Assembly: GCA_943323935.2 (NCBI GenBank)
Contig: CALPJR020000030.1
Location: 1-7,959, forward strand
DNA length: 7,959 nucleotides
Direction of reading: 5' to 3'
From: Bifidobacterium breve
GTDB taxonomy: Bacteria; Bacteroidota; Bacteroidia; Chitinophagales; Chitinophagaceae
A program made the position numbers and the translations under genes. The notes under the pieces are model-generated. The model saw only the letters and a program-made list of their open reading frames with translations, searched no databases and was not told the DNA's origin. This document shows positions 7,136 to 7,959 of this stretch, piece after piece; within the stretch, counting starts at the first letter, position 1; every line of letters starts with the position of its first letter.

Positions 7136-7959
7136 ATGGCAGTAAGAGCAGATTTGTTTGAGTCCCCAGATTATTATCAATTAGATGAATTGATGTCTGA
7201 AGAAAATTTAATGGTTAGAGATGCTGTAAGAACCTATGTAAAAACAGAGATATCACCCATCATTGAAGAGTATGCGCAGAAGTCAGAATTTCCAAATCAA
7301 ATTGTAAAGCAATTAGGTGATCTTGGTTGTTTTGGTCCAACCGTACCTACTGAATATGGTGGTGGTGGTTTAGATTATATCAGTTACGGCTTGATGATGC
7401 AAGAATTGGAAAGAGGGGATAGTGGTGTAAGAAGCACAGCAAGTGTTCAAGGATCATTGGTGATGTTTCCAATTTATGCCTATGGCAATGAAGCACAAAG
7501 ACAAAAATACTTACCAAAATTAGCATCAGGCGAATGGTTGGGTTGTTTTGGATTAACAGAACCAGATCATGGCTCTAATCCATCAGGTATGCTAACAAAT
7601 ATCAAAGATGCAGGTGACCATTATATTTTAAATGGTGCAAAAATGTGGATCAGCAATGCGCCATATGCACAAGTAGCAGTGGTATGGGCAAAGAACGAAG
7701 CAGGAGAAATTGTAGGCGTGATTGTAGAGCGAGGTATGGAAGGATTTTCAACTCCAACTACTCATAGTAAGTGGAGCTTGCGTGCGAGTGCTACTGGAGA
7801 ATTGGTTTTTGATAATGTGAAAGTACCTAAGGAAAATCTTTTACCAAATATCAAAGGATTAAAAGGTCCATTGGGATGTTTAAATAAAGCAAGATTTGGT
7901 ATTGCATGGGGTACAATCGGTGCTGCAATGGATTGTTATGATACCGCATTAAGATATAG
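7136..7959 (+). CDS. Glutaryl-CoA dehydrogenase-like acyl-CoA dehydrogenase (3' end outside window)
   Basis: This cytoplasmic FAD enzyme of the acyl-CoA dehydrogenase family would oxidise, and in the glutaryl-CoA case also decarboxylate, its acyl-CoA (lysine, tryptophan or benzoate degradation). The frame opens at 7136 and is still open after 274 codons; the final bases TAG are out of frame (TAT AG), so the gene runs off the edge and about 120 residues are missing. Visible marks are VPTEYGGGGLDY, QELERGDSGVRS (89-100), SVQGSLVMFPIYAYG, the flavin block GCFGLTEPDHGSNPS, KMWISNAP, SLRASATGEL and LGCLNKARFGIAWG. In human glutaryl-CoA dehydrogenase the residues Glu87, Arg94 and Ser95 contact the substrate gamma-carboxylate; their counterparts here are Glu92, Arg99 and Ser100, which favours a glutaryl-CoA dehydrogenase over a plain fatty-acyl enzyme. 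The catalytic Glu (human Glu370) lies beyond the window. Confidence 0.9.
   Translation, partial: MAVRADLFESPDYYQLDELMSEENLMVRDAVRTYVKTEISPIIEEYAQKSEFPNQIVKQLGDLGCFGPTVPTEYGGGGLDYISYGLMMQELERGDSGVRSTASVQGSLVMFPIYAYGNEAQRQKYLPKLASGEWLGCFGLTEPDHGSNPSGMLTNIKDAGDHYILNGAKMWISNAPYAQVAVVWAKNEAGEIVGVIVERGMEGFSTPTTHSKWSLRASATGELVFDNVKVPKENLLPNIKGLKGPLGCLNKARFGIAWGTIGAAMDCYDTALRY

Noticed and set aside
7957..7959. Terminal TAG as a stop codon for the acyl-CoA dehydrogenase gene
   Set aside because: It is out of frame: the last full codon is TAT at 7955-7957 followed by AG. Family members continue at this point for more than 100 residues.

Overview
This window is a low-GC stretch of chromosome that most resembles Bacteroidota, probably of the Chitinophagaceae type; the family-level placement is inference. 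The grounds are three exact matches and one near match to the Bacteroidota -7 promoter element TAnnTTTG, the lack of Shine-Dalgarno sequences before the starts, an exported DUF1080 protein, and protein sequences typical of the phylum. I see no tRNA, rRNA, CRISPR array, insertion sequence, integrase or phage gene.

Layout, left to right: (1) the 3' part of katG (catalase-peroxidase), cut by the left edge and closed by a hairpin terminator; (2) a secreted two-domain DUF1080 (3-keto-disaccharide hydrolase family) protein on +; (3) a bidirectional terminator separating it from a convergent nitroreductase-family gene on -; (4) a membrane-anchored or exported serine hydrolase of the beta-lactamase fold on +, divergent from the nitroreductase; (5) a second bidirectional terminator, then two minus-strand genes: an unannotated 50-codon membrane miniprotein at 4197-4349 and a small putative lipoprotein at 4412-4819; (6) a divergent promoter region from which a periplasmic GH13 alpha-amylase runs on +, followed by pyrF (orotidine-5'-phosphate decarboxylase); (7) the 5' part of a glutaryl-CoA-dehydrogenase-like acyl-CoA dehydrogenase, cut by the right edge.

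Functionally this is a patchwork of ordinary housekeeping and catabolic genes: oxidative stress (katG), extracytoplasmic carbohydrate turnover (DUF1080 protein, amylase), pyrimidine synthesis (pyrF) and amino-acid or aromatic degradation (glutaryl-CoA dehydrogenase). Apart from the possible amylase-pyrF co-transcription, each gene looks like its own unit. I do not see a convincing new multi-gene system. The items most worth a second look are the 50-aa membrane protein with its own promoter, the apparently leaderless lipoprotein in the divergent promoter region, and the palindrome- and repeat-rich pyrF/dehydrogenase spacer.
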